64,000 nucleotides of DNA, from contig NZ_CAJPUY010000019.1 of the NCBI RefSeq assembly GCF_905397275.1, positions 1 to 64,000 of the forward strand. The letters are read 5' to 3'. The number at the start of each line of letters is the position of its first letter. Positions within the stretch are counted from its first letter, which is position 1. Shown here piece by piece: positions 25,911-33,723 of the stretch. The DNA comes from Cupriavidus yeoncheonensis. GTDB taxonomy: Bacteria; Pseudomonadota; Gammaproteobacteria; Burkholderiales; Burkholderiaceae. The translations under genes were made by a program, and so were the position numbers. The notes below the pieces were generated by a model, which ran no database searches, was not told the DNA's origin, and worked only from the letters and a program-made list of their open reading frames with translations.

Positions 25911-26243
25911 TCAGTCGTCCTCGCGCCAGTGGCGCCATTCCCGGTGATGCTCGCGCCATTCGTGCTCCCGCCAATGCCGCTCGCGTCTTTCGCGCTCACG
26001 CCATTCATGCTCGCGCCAGCCGCCATAGTAGCCGGGCGCAACGACAACGGGCTGCGGCTGGACGACCACGGGCTGTGGTGGCGCGTAGACAGGCGCCGCA
26101 TAGACGGGCGCCGCATAGACGGGCGGGGCGACGGCGGGCAGGGGCAGCCCAATGCCGATGCCGACATCCACGTGGGCTTGCGCGCTGGCCGATGCAAGGG
26201 CTGAAAGTCCGGCCAGGAGGCCGATGGTCAGGAACTTCTTCAT
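25911..26243 (-). CDS. small exported protein with PVYAA and WREHE repeats
   Basis: 110 aa from ATG 26243. A Sec signal peptide (MKKFLTIGLLAGLSALASASAQA) is followed by a Pro/Val-rich stretch with three PVYA repeats and QPVVVQPQPVVVAPGYYGG. It ends in a highly charged tail built on WREHEWRE / RREHWREHE units rich in Trp, Arg, Glu and His. The composition suggests a periplasmic or surface protein, possibly metal- or wall-interacting; proteins with a PVYxxPVYxPPxPVVVxPxPVVVxP core and a H/R/W-rich end are frequent but uncharacterised. Function unknown. Confidence 0.7.
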   Translation of the reverse strand: MKKFLTIGLLAGLSALASASAQAHVDVGIGIGLPLPAVAPPVYAAPVYAAPVYAPPQPVVVQPQPVVVAPGYYGGWREHEWRERERRERHWREHEWREHHREWRHWREDD

Positions 26244-26468
26244 GGTCAAATGCCTTGTGAGGTCGGGAGGGGCCGCCAGCCGGTCCCGGTCTGATCCCGA
26301 TTGACCCCGTAACGGGACTGCGGCTTTGTCCGATGACGCGGAATCCCGGTGTATTTGTATCCAAATCTGTCTGGCCTCCGACTGGCGAGCCTGCCACGGC
26401 GTGCCGCTCAGTCCCGCCTAAGTCTTCTTCCGTACAGTCGCATCCTGAATCTTGCCCCCGCTTGCAAC

Positions 26469-27065
26469 ATGGATGCCTTCAATCGCACCGCTTTCCTTTT
26501 CATCAACGCACCGGACCATCCAGCCGCGCCGATCGTGTTCGTGGCGAGGTTGTCTGGCGAGTACTGCATCTGGCTGGTTCCGCTCCTGATTGGCCTGGGC
26601 TGGCTGCGTGGCAATGAATGGCAGCGCAAGGCCATGCTGGAGGCCACGGTGGCGGGGCTGGTCGGGCTGATGCTCAATGTGCTGATCAGCACCGTGTGGC
26701 AGCACCCGCGGCCGTTCATGATCGGGCTCGGACACACGCTGATCCCGCATGCAGCGGACTCTTCTTTTCCCAGTGATCACCTCACGTTACTGTGGGCGGT
26801 CGCATTCAGCCTGTTGACGCATGCGCGCGTACGCGCGCCAGGGCTTGCGCTCGCCCTGATCGGCCTGCCCATGGCCTGGGCTCGCATCTACCTTGGCGTG
26901 CATTTTCCGCTCGACATGGTCGGCGCCGTCGTGGTTGCAGTCGTGAGCGCCCGGGTGGCCATGGGTACCCGGCTGGGGCTGGTCTGGCCGGCTTATGCAG
27001 CGCTGATGCCCGTCCACCGCAAGCTTTTTGGCCCGCTGATCCGGCGTGGCTGGCTGCAGGAATAG
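26469..27065 (+). CDS. PAP2-family membrane phosphatase (undecaprenyl-diphosphatase-like)
   Basis: 198 aa from ATG 26469 (start of MDAFNRTAFLFINAPDHPAAP, the typical BcrC/YbjG opening). The PAP2 signatures are in order: HPRPF at about residue 79, PSDH at about 100, and ARIYLGVHFPLDMVGA at about 140-155 with the catalytic His. Five to six membrane helices. Likely dephosphorylates undecaprenyl diphosphate or another lipid phosphate on the periplasmic face. It lies 94 bp before a repeat membrane protein and a two-component system, a common context for envelope or metal responses. Confidence 0.85.
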   Translation: MDAFNRTAFLFINAPDHPAAPIVFVARLSGEYCIWLVPLLIGLGWLRGNEWQRKAMLEATVAGLVGLMLNVLISTVWQHPRPFMIGLGHTLIPHAADSSFPSDHLTLLWAVAFSLLTHARVRAPGLALALIGLPMAWARIYLGVHFPLDMVGAVVVAVVSARVAMGTRLGLVWPAYAALMPVHRKLFGPLIRRGWLQE

Positions 27066-27159
27066 CAACGGATCCGGGCACCCGGCCGCAGGCCGCCGCA
27101 CCCGTCGCTTTCGGGGGAGCGGTCGCTGAAGGCGAGTGCGCGTACGCAAGGATGCAAGC

Positions 27160-27930
27160 ATGAATACAACCCCTTTCACGTCAAACCGGCTCCGGGAACT
27201 TAAGCTCCCGGAAGTCACCCTGGGCTTCTGGGTGATCAAAATCGCCGCTACCACGCTGGGTGAGACCGGCGGAGACGCGGTGTCGATGTCGATGAACCTG
27301 GGCTACCTGGTCGGCACCGCCATCTTTGCGGCGATCTTCATCATCGCAGTCACCGGGCAGATCCGGTCCAGGCGCTTTCACCCGCTGCTTTACTGGGCCA
27401 CGATTATCGCGACGACGACGGTCGGCACGACCTTGGCCGATTTTGCAGACCGCTCCCTGGGCATCGGTTATGCCGGTGGCGCCACACTGCTGTTCGGGCT
27501 TCTGATGCTGTCGCTGGCCATCTGGTATGCCACGATGGGATCGGTGTCGGTCGGCAGTGTCACCTCGCCCAAGGCCGAGATCTTCTACTGGATCACCATC
27601 ATGTTGTCGCAGACACTGGGCACCGCGCTGGGCGACTGGACGGCCGACACGGCGGGCCTGGGCTACGGCGGTGGCGCGCTGGTATTTGCCGGACTGTTGG
27701 CCGTCGTGGCGCTGGCGTACTACCGTACCGGCATTTCGCGCGCATGTCTGTTCTGGGCAGCATTCATCCTGACCCGGCCGCTCGGGGCGGTGGTCGGCGA
27801 TTTCCTTGACAAGCCGCTGAATGCGGGTGGGTTGGCGCTGAGCCGCTACACCGCATCCGCAGCGCTGCTGGCCTTCATCGCATGCTGCATCAGCGTCCTG
27901 CCGCAGCGCGCCAAACAGTACAGTGCCTGA
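27160..27930 (+). CDS. membrane protein with fourfold internal repeat (COG4705-like)
   Basis: 256 aa from ATG 27160. Four copies of a unit TLGxxxGD-x(8,10)-LGY-xGG are spread through the protein: TLGETGGDAVSMSMNLGY, TVGTTLADFADRSLGIGYAGG, TLGTALGDWTADTAGLGYGGG and PLGAVVGDFLDKPLNAGG. Each is followed by one or two membrane helices. This matches uncharacterised membrane-anchored proteins often linked to OmpR-type two-component systems. It lies 110 bp upstream of such a system. Conserved Asp/Gly positions inside helices hint at ion transport, which is inference only. Confidence 0.75.
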   Translation: MNTTPFTSNRLRELKLPEVTLGFWVIKIAATTLGETGGDAVSMSMNLGYLVGTAIFAAIFIIAVTGQIRSRRFHPLLYWATIIATTTVGTTLADFADRSLGIGYAGGATLLFGLLMLSLAIWYATMGSVSVGSVTSPKAEIFYWITIMLSQTLGTALGDWTADTAGLGYGGGALVFAGLLAVVALAYYRTGISRACLFWAAFILTRPLGAVVGDFLDKPLNAGGLALSRYTASAALLAFIACCISVLPQRAKQYSA

Positions 27931-28040
27931 TCTTGTACATGCACGCGAGCGTGGGCCGATTGGCCTTTACAATGAATGGCAAGGTGGCCCGTATCGTCGA
28001 GCGCGCGAATGCATGCGTGAACGGCAGCTAGGAGGCGGAG

Positions 28041-28706
28041 ATGAGGGTGCTCCTGGTCGAAGATGACCCGATGATTGGCGCGGTGATTCGGGACGCGCTG
28101 AAGGATGCCGCATACGCCGCCGATTGGGTCGTGGACGGCCCCGCGAGCCTGAGCGCGCTGGCAAGCCATCGCTATGACATCGTTTTGCTCGACCTTGGCC
28201 TGCCGGGGCAGGACGGTCTGGAAGTGTTGCGGGCGTTCAGGGCCGCTGGCAACGATGTGCCATTGCTTGTCATCACGGCCAGAGATGCCCTGGAGGAGCG
28301 GATCCGCACGCTGGACGGCGGCGCCGACGACTTTCTGCTGAAGCCCTTCGAGATTTCCGAGCTGCTCGCGCGCATGCGTGCCGTCCTGCGCCGCAAGGGG
28401 GGGACAGCCGCGCCTGTTCTGACCAACGGCATTGTCTCGCTGGATCCGGCTACGCGTGAGGCATGCGTGGCTGAGGGCGAAGTCCTGCCATTGTCCAACC
28501 GGGAATTCGCGCTGCTGCAGGCGCTGCTTGTCCGCCCGGGCGCCATCCTCTCGCGCAGCGAGTTGGAGGAGCGCATCTACGGCTGGGGCGAGGAGGTGGA
28601 AAGCAACGCCGTCGAGTACCTGATCCATGCGCTGCGCAGGAAGATCGGCAGCGACGTCATCAGGAATGTGAGGGGCGTGGGATGGATGGTCTCAAAGGGC
28701 GGATAG
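28041..28706 (+). CDS. OmpR-family response regulator
   Basis: 221 aa. Receiver domain MRVLLVEDDPMIGAVIRDAL with phosphoacceptor Asp51 (IVLLDLGLPGQDG), the Thr in LLVITARDALEERI and Lys in DFLLKPFEISELLAR. The C-terminal winged helix has LSNREFALLQALLVRPGAILSRSELEERIYGWGEEVESNAVEYLIHALRRKIG, as in QseB/PmrA/TctD regulators. Start ATG behind GGAGGCGGAG. It overlaps the kinase gene by 25 bp, so the pair is translationally coupled. Confidence 0.92.
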   Translation: MRVLLVEDDPMIGAVIRDALKDAAYAADWVVDGPASLSALASHRYDIVLLDLGLPGQDGLEVLRAFRAAGNDVPLLVITARDALEERIRTLDGGADDFLLKPFEISELLARMRAVLRRKGGTAAPVLTNGIVSLDPATREACVAEGEVLPLSNREFALLQALLVRPGAILSRSELEERIYGWGEEVESNAVEYLIHALRRKIGSDVIRNVRGVGWMVSKGG

Positions 28707-30064
28707 GGCAATCGATCCGCTTGCGGCTTTCGCTCTGGCTGTCGGTGTCCATCCTCGCCGTTGCCGCAGTGGCTGGCGCATTCTCGTTCATTGCGGCATT
28801 TGACGAGGCGCACGAACTACAGGACGACATCCTGCGGCAGGTGGCGATGCTGGTCCGCAACCGGCAGTTGCTCTTGCGCAGCCCGGTGTCCGGCGACGAC
28901 GCGCAACTGCAGGACAATGAGTCGCGCGTGATCATCCAGAAACTGGGCGGCGGGCAGGATCAGCCACCCACGCAGCGGCTGGCGCTGCCCGCCACCCTGG
29001 GCGATGGTCTGCACACGATCGAGGTCGGCTCGGTCCGCTACCGCGTGCTGGTGGCGTCCGTGGGCGGCGACAGGATTGCGGTGGCGCAGGATACGGCGGT
29101 CCGCGACGAGATTGCGCGCGACAGCGCATTGCGGACCCTCTTGCCCTTCCTCGTGCTGGTCCCGATTCTCCTGCTCGTCGTGGCGAAACTCGTTGACAAG
29201 ATGTTTCGTCCGATCGCCGCATTGTCGGCGGAGATCGACCGCCGCAGTGACCAGGATCTCCATCCGCTGGCGGCTGGCGCGTTGCCAGTCGAGGTCCGTC
29301 CGTTTGCCGTGGCCATCAACCGCTTGCTCGGCCGCATCGGGCAAGCGATCGATCTGCAGCGGCGTTTTGTTGCCGACGCCGCGCATGAACTGCGGTCGCC
29401 GCTGACCGCGCTCTCGCTGCAGGCCGGGCGTTTGGCTGACACGCCTATGCCGCCGGCGGCGCGCGAACGGCTGGGCTTGCTTCGGCAAGGCATCGAGCGA
29501 ACGCGCAATCTGCTGGACCAGTTGCTCTCGATGGCGCGGGCGCAGTCCCCGGGCGGCTTCCGCGTCACCGCTTCCTTGTCCGTGAAAGAGGTCTACAGGA
29601 CGGTTCTGGAAGGCCTGATGCCGCTGGCGCAGGCAAAGCAGATCGACATCGGCGTGACAGACGGGCCTGATGCCACAGTGCAGGCCAGCGAGGCCGATGT
29701 GCTCACGATTGTCCGGAACCTTGTCGACAACGCACTGCGCTATACCCCGGAGCAAGGCAGGATCGATTTGACCGTGTCCTGTGCGGATGGCCGCGTTGTC
29801 CTCAGCGTGGAGGATAACGGCCCGGGCATTCCCCAGGCCGAGCGGGAGCGAGTGTTTGATCCCTTCTACCGGATCATGGGCACCGGGGCGATCGGGTCGG
29901 GATTGGGCCTTTCCATCGTTGCGGCCATCGCGCGCAGACTCGGGGCCGATATCCGACTGGATGATGCCGGTTGCGGCACACCGGCGGCGCCGGGGCTACG
30001 CATCAGCGTGCTGTTTCCGGTCGCCACCGGATCGGTGTTATCCGAGCGGGCTGACGCGGCCTGA
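28682..30064 (+). CDS. sensor histidine kinase (QseC/PmrB-like)
   Basis: 460 aa, ATG within the end of the response-regulator gene. TM1 at about residues 16-40, a periplasmic loop of about 115 residues, and TM2 at about 150-170 (TLLPFLVLVPILLLVVAKLV). Then comes a HAMP-like region and the H box VADAAHELRSPLTALSLQAGRL with the phosphorylated His at residue 235. The N box is RNLVDNALRYTPEQGRI, G1 VEDNGPGIP and G2 GSGLGLSIVAAIARRLGA. It senses an envelope or extracellular cue and phosphorylates the partner regulator. The signal is unknown. Confidence 0.92.
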   Translation: MDGLKGRIGQSIRLRLSLWLSVSILAVAAVAGAFSFIAAFDEAHELQDDILRQVAMLVRNRQLLLRSPVSGDDAQLQDNESRVIIQKLGGGQDQPPTQRLALPATLGDGLHTIEVGSVRYRVLVASVGGDRIAVAQDTAVRDEIARDSALRTLLPFLVLVPILLLVVAKLVDKMFRPIAALSAEIDRRSDQDLHPLAAGALPVEVRPFAVAINRLLGRIGQAIDLQRRFVADAAHELRSPLTALSLQAGRLADTPMPPAARERLGLLRQGIERTRNLLDQLLSMARAQSPGGFRVTASLSVKEVYRTVLEGLMPLAQAKQIDIGVTDGPDATVQASEADVLTIVRNLVDNALRYTPEQGRIDLTVSCADGRVVLSVEDNGPGIPQAERERVFDPFYRIMGTGAIGSGLGLSIVAAIARRLGADIRLDDAGCGTPAAPGLRISVLFPVATGSVLSERADAA

Positions 30065-30397
30065 TATCTCGAAAATGGGCAGGTGGCTGGTCTGACCCGC
30101 CTCGCGGCCAGTTGTGATTCAGTTGGAGAATAATTTTTTTAAAAGGCTAGTGATTATTTCGAAATATGGGCCGCGTGCGTCAAAGGCCCCTTCAGGTGTG
30201 TGATTGAGCTTCCATTCTTGTTGCGAACCGGTGGCATTCGCCTGCGAAGTGAAGGGCAAATCCTTATGTGAAAGGCCATGCCTTGCGTGACAAACTATGT
30301 ACCTCCAAATGTCAACGAGATGACGATTCGTTTCGTTTACAAATGATTACGTGCTAGGTGGCGAAGGCGCTGCACAGTGCCCGGTGCAGTACCTCGA
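30065..30397. other. AT-richer intergenic region
   Basis: 333 bp with lower GC and no open frame of interest. Presumed promoter of the alpha/beta hydrolase gene. No operator-like repeat was recognised. Confidence 0.4.
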
Positions 30398-31300
30398 ATG
30401 AAAGTGAAAAGAACAGTGGACGGAAAGTTGTTGGGTGGCGATGTCAAGGGTTCACGCAAGACGGTGGCGGCCCTTTTGATCCACGGCCTCGGTGGTACCG
30501 AACATGAACTGCGGCTCGTGGAGAAGACACTGAAGGGGAAAGGATACGAAACAAAGTGCGCCGTACTGCCCGGGCATGGAACGCGTCCTGAAGACCTGGT
30601 CGGCGTGCGCTTCGAGCACTGGCTCGAAGCCGTATCGCTTCAGTATCTTGAGTTGCGTGAGACGCACGATACCGTACACATCGTTGGCATGTGCATGGGC
30701 GCCTTGCTGGCTCTGGCATTGAGCCAGCTGGTCGGGGAGAAGCGGGGAAGGGTCGTTGCACTGGCGACGCCGATGTTCCTGGATGGCTGGTCGCTGCCCT
30801 GGTATCGCGGAGTGCGGCATCTGGCTTATCACGTTCCCCAGCTGCGCGACAATTTCCGCGTGAAGGAATCCGAACCGTTTGGCGTCAAGAACGGCGTGTT
30901 GCGCGCGGCGATCAAGGCCCGTTTCCTGCGGGGCGATACCTTCCACTATTCGTGGACACCGCTCGCCTGCATCCGCGAACTGGATCGTCTGCGCCGCTAT
31001 GTGCGCAAGCACGCCCGGTACGTGCCGCGGCCCACGATGATTATCCATGCGCGCGAAGATGAGCTGACCAGCCTGCGTTCGGCCTACTTCCTCAACCAGC
31101 ACATCCACGCTTCGAGACTGCTGGTCGTGGAAGAGAGCTATCACATGCTCAGTATCGACAACGACCGCAGGGTGGTCGCCGATGCGGTGGCGCAGTTCCT
31201 GGGTGAGGACGAACGCGGCGTGGAGGGCGTGGGGGCCCCGCTGTCCCAGGCATTCTCCGACCCCGCCAACGAGCCGTTCCGGTCGTTGGCGGCAGGCTAG
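30398..31300 (+). CDS. alpha/beta hydrolase with cysteine in the nucleophile elbow
   Basis: 300 aa from ATG 30398; an upstream GTG at 30377 is possible. Oxyanion segment LLIHGLGGTEHELR, nucleophile elbow IVGMCMGALLALAL with Cys99 instead of the usual Ser, acid IIHAREDELTS, and His in EESYHMLSIDNDRR. The spacing and the SYHM-DNDR end resemble the EstD/monoacylglycerol-lipase-like carboxylesterases. A G-x-C-x-G box is known from PHA synthases and dienelactone hydrolase, but overall size and end motifs are not those of PhaC. Likely a thioesterase or acyltransferase-like activity; this is inference. Confidence 0.75.
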   Translation: MKVKRTVDGKLLGGDVKGSRKTVAALLIHGLGGTEHELRLVEKTLKGKGYETKCAVLPGHGTRPEDLVGVRFEHWLEAVSLQYLELRETHDTVHIVGMCMGALLALALSQLVGEKRGRVVALATPMFLDGWSLPWYRGVRHLAYHVPQLRDNFRVKESEPFGVKNGVLRAAIKARFLRGDTFHYSWTPLACIRELDRLRRYVRKHARYVPRPTMIIHAREDELTSLRSAYFLNQHIHASRLLVVEESYHMLSIDNDRRVVADAVAQFLGEDERGVEGVGAPLSQAFSDPANEPFRSLAAG

Positions 31301-31308
31301 GCGCGAAG

Positions 31309-31330
31309 GTCCGGTCGAAGTCGACCGGAC
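31309..31330. terminator. hairpin between convergent genes
   Basis: GTCCGGTCGA-AG-TCGACCGGAC, a perfect inverted repeat between the hydrolase and chemoreceptor stops. There is no T tract, so it could act in both directions only weakly. Confidence 0.45.
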
Positions 31331-31357
31331 GATTCACCCACGCGCAAGACTTGCCGC

Positions 31358-32812
31358 TTACCCGAGCGCCGTACCGGCAACCCTGAACACGCTGACGGCA
31401 TTGACCAGGCTTCCTGCCTGGTCCTGCAGGGATGCGGCAGCCGCCGAAGCCTCCTCGACCAGCGCGGCGTTCTGCTGTGTCACCTGTTCGATCTGTGCGA
31501 TGGCTTCGTTGACTTGCTCGATCCCCTGCGTCTGCTCCTCGGTCGCGGAGCTGATCTCACCCATCAGATCCGATACGCGCTCAACGCTGGCAACGATTTC
31601 CTCCATCGTCGTCCCCGCTTCGCCGACCAGCTTGCCGCCTGCATTGACCTTGCTTGTGGATTCGTCGATCAACGCCTTGATTTCCTTCGCGGCGGCTGCC
31701 GCGCGCTGCGCGAGCGTGCGGACTTCTCCGGCCACTACCGCGAAGCCGCGGCCCTGCTCACCCGCGCGGGCGGCTTCGACAGCAGCGTTCAGCGCGAGGA
31801 TGTTGGTCTGGAATGCAATGCCTTCAATCACGCCAGTGATTTCGACGACGCGGCCCGATGACTCGGCAATGGCTTCCATCGTATCCACGACCTGGGCCAC
31901 CACCGTTCCGCCCTTGCGTGCCACGCCGGATGCCGACGCCGCGAGCTGGCTCGCCTGCTGGGCGTTTTCGGCATTCTGTTTCACCGTGGACGTGAGCTGC
32001 TCCATGGAGGCTGCCGTCTCCTCGAGCGAGCTTGCCTGTTCCTCGGTCTGGGCCGACGCACCGTTGATGGCGTCCGTACTCGTGCGGACTTCTCCGACAA
32101 TGGTGGCCAGGCTGTGGTTTATGTCCTTCAGCGCCCGCAGAAGCTGCCCGGTCTCATCGCTCGTGGTCACTTCGATATGGCTGGAGAGGTCGCCGCGGGC
32201 GACCGTCGTGGCCACCTTCAGGGCTTCATGGATCGGCCGCGTGATCGAACGCGTGATCCAGTATCCCATCAATGCGGCGAGCAGCGTGGCAGCCGCGCCG
32301 AGGGCCAGCATCAGGGTGAAGCTCTGCTCGTACGATTGCTGCGACTCCTTGCCGATCGCGTCCATGCGGCTGGACTGATAGACCGTCATCGCAGTGAGTT
32401 CCTTCTTGTAGTCGGCCAGGATGAAGCGGAGATTGCTGAGCAGCGCAGTCTGCGCCTCGCCACGCTTCCCGTCGCGGATCAAGGCAAGGATCTTGTCGGT
32501 TTCGGATGCGTACTTGTCCCGGACATTCACGACGCGCTTCAGGATGCCCTTTCCGTCGTCGGAAACGACAGTCCTGGAAAGAAAGGATATCTTGTCATCG
32601 ATTCTCTTGCGCGCATTTGCAATGCTTTCAAACTGTCCGGCCACATCCTCTTCCGATTCCATCAGCAGAAGATTGCGCAGCGCGATGGCAATTTCCTTCC
32701 GAACTTCATCCCTGCGTGACGCCTGCCAGCGGAGGTGATGGTGCCGGCAGAGGGCCTTGAGCCCGCTCAAAGAGAGAATGATTCTTGTTTGTGTTAAGGC
32801 TCGTTTTTCCAT
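31358..32812 (-). pseudogene. methyl-accepting chemotaxis protein lacking its N-terminal membrane anchor
   Basis: Recognisable Tar-like receptor sequence runs from about 32715 down to 31358: a four-helix-bundle ligand part (RRDEVRKEIAIALRNLLLMESEEDVAGQFESIANARKRID), TM2 (FTLMLALGAAATLLAALMGYWI), HAMP, and the signalling tip EGIAFQTNILALNAAVEAARAGEQGRGFAVVAGEVRTLAQR. The first 50-60 residues with TM1 are absent. The nearest start (ATG 32812, MEKRALTQTRIILSLSGLKAL) gives unrelated sequence, and the frame continues antisense through the piuC gene. No TM1-like sequence lies in other frames upstream. Probably truncated by rearrangement; at best a soluble-N-terminus variant. Confidence 0.65.
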
Positions 32813-32929
32813 ACAATCGGCGGTCTGCCGGGTTCGGGTCTTCCGACACGCATGCCAACGCGGTTCGCACCGCCCGTACCGGTATTCCATTTCGCTCACG
32901 ATCCCCGATCCCGAAGGTAAGCTCAAGCC

Positions 32930-33613
32930 ATGATGCTGCAGATTCCGGACGTCCTGTCCAAGGCCCAGGTGGCGCAATGCCGGCAACTGATGGATGCCGC
33001 GGAATGGACCGATGGCAATGCGACCTCCGGACACCAGTCGGCGCTTGCCAAACGCAATTTGCAGTTGCCCGAGAGCTCGCCGGTGGCGCGTCAGGTGGGT
33101 GACCTGATCCAGGATGCGCTGGGCGCCAACGCGACGTTCTTCTCCGCAGCGCTGCCGCTGAAGGTGTTTCCGCCATTGTTCAACCGCTACGAAGGCGGCC
33201 ACGCGTTCGGCAACCATGTCGACAACGCCATCCGCTACCTGCGCGGCACCGGTTTCCGGATACGCAGCGACCTCTCGGCGACGCTGTTCCTGACTGAGCC
33301 CGAAGACTACGACGGTGGCGAACTGGTGGTGGAAGACACCTACGGCCAGCATCGCGTCAAACTGCCCGCGGGCCATATGGTGCTGTACCCGGCCACCAGC
33401 CTGCACCATGTCACGCCGGTCACGCGCGGCGCGCGCGTGTCATCGTTCTTCTGGATCCAGAGCATGGTGCGCGACGATGGACAACGCGCATTGCTGTTTG
33501 AACTCGACTCGCGCATCCAGCATGTTGCGCAGGCGATGGGACAGAAGGACGCCGGTGTGGTGGGGCTGACCGGGGTCTATCACAATCTGCTGCGGCGCTG
33601 GGCTGACGCCTGA
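32930..33613 (+). CDS. piuC: Fe(II)/2-oxoglutarate PKHD-type hydroxylase (PiuC/YbiX)
   Basis: 227 aa, matching YbiX/PiuC (about 225). Iron ligands: His96 and Asp98 in GNHVDNAIR, and a distal histidine in SLHHVTPVTRGARVSSFFWIQS (His159 or His160) with the 2-oxoglutarate arginine just after. The N-terminal IPDVLSKAQVAQCRQLMD is typical. It is convergent with a TonB siderophore receptor, the standard piuC-piuA/fiu pairing, so it is part of iron acquisition. The ATG at 32930 is followed by a second ATG; the ribosome site is weak. Confidence 0.9.
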   Translation: MMLQIPDVLSKAQVAQCRQLMDAAEWTDGNATSGHQSALAKRNLQLPESSPVARQVGDLIQDALGANATFFSAALPLKVFPPLFNRYEGGHAFGNHVDNAIRYLRGTGFRIRSDLSATLFLTEPEDYDGGELVVEDTYGQHRVKLPAGHMVLYPATSLHHVTPVTRGARVSSFFWIQSMVRDDGQRALLFELDSRIQHVAQAMGQKDAGVVGLTGVYHNLLRRWADA

Positions 33614-33651
33614 CGCGTTGCGCGGCAGTCCGCCGCCCGCACCGCCAACAG

Positions 33652-33689
33652 AAAAACCGCGGGCCCGGCATGGCGCCGAAACCCGCGGT
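33652..33689 (-). terminator. terminator of the TonB receptor gene
   Basis: On the minus strand ACCGCGGG (from 33689) pairs with CCCGCGGT, followed by TTTTTC. It lies just beyond the receptor stop at 33724. Confidence 0.75.
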
Positions 33690-33723
33690 GGCTCGCAATG
33701 GCTGTATCAGCGGGCTGGTGGCT

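Noticed and set aside
26080..26130. Short direct repeats that might suggest a small CRISPR or VNTR
   Set aside because: They encode the PVYA repeats of the exported protein; no regular spacers.
31182..32378. 398-codon plus-strand frame opposite the chemoreceptor
   Set aside because: Ser/Ala/Thr-rich complement of a coiled-coil gene; no ribosome site and no domain.
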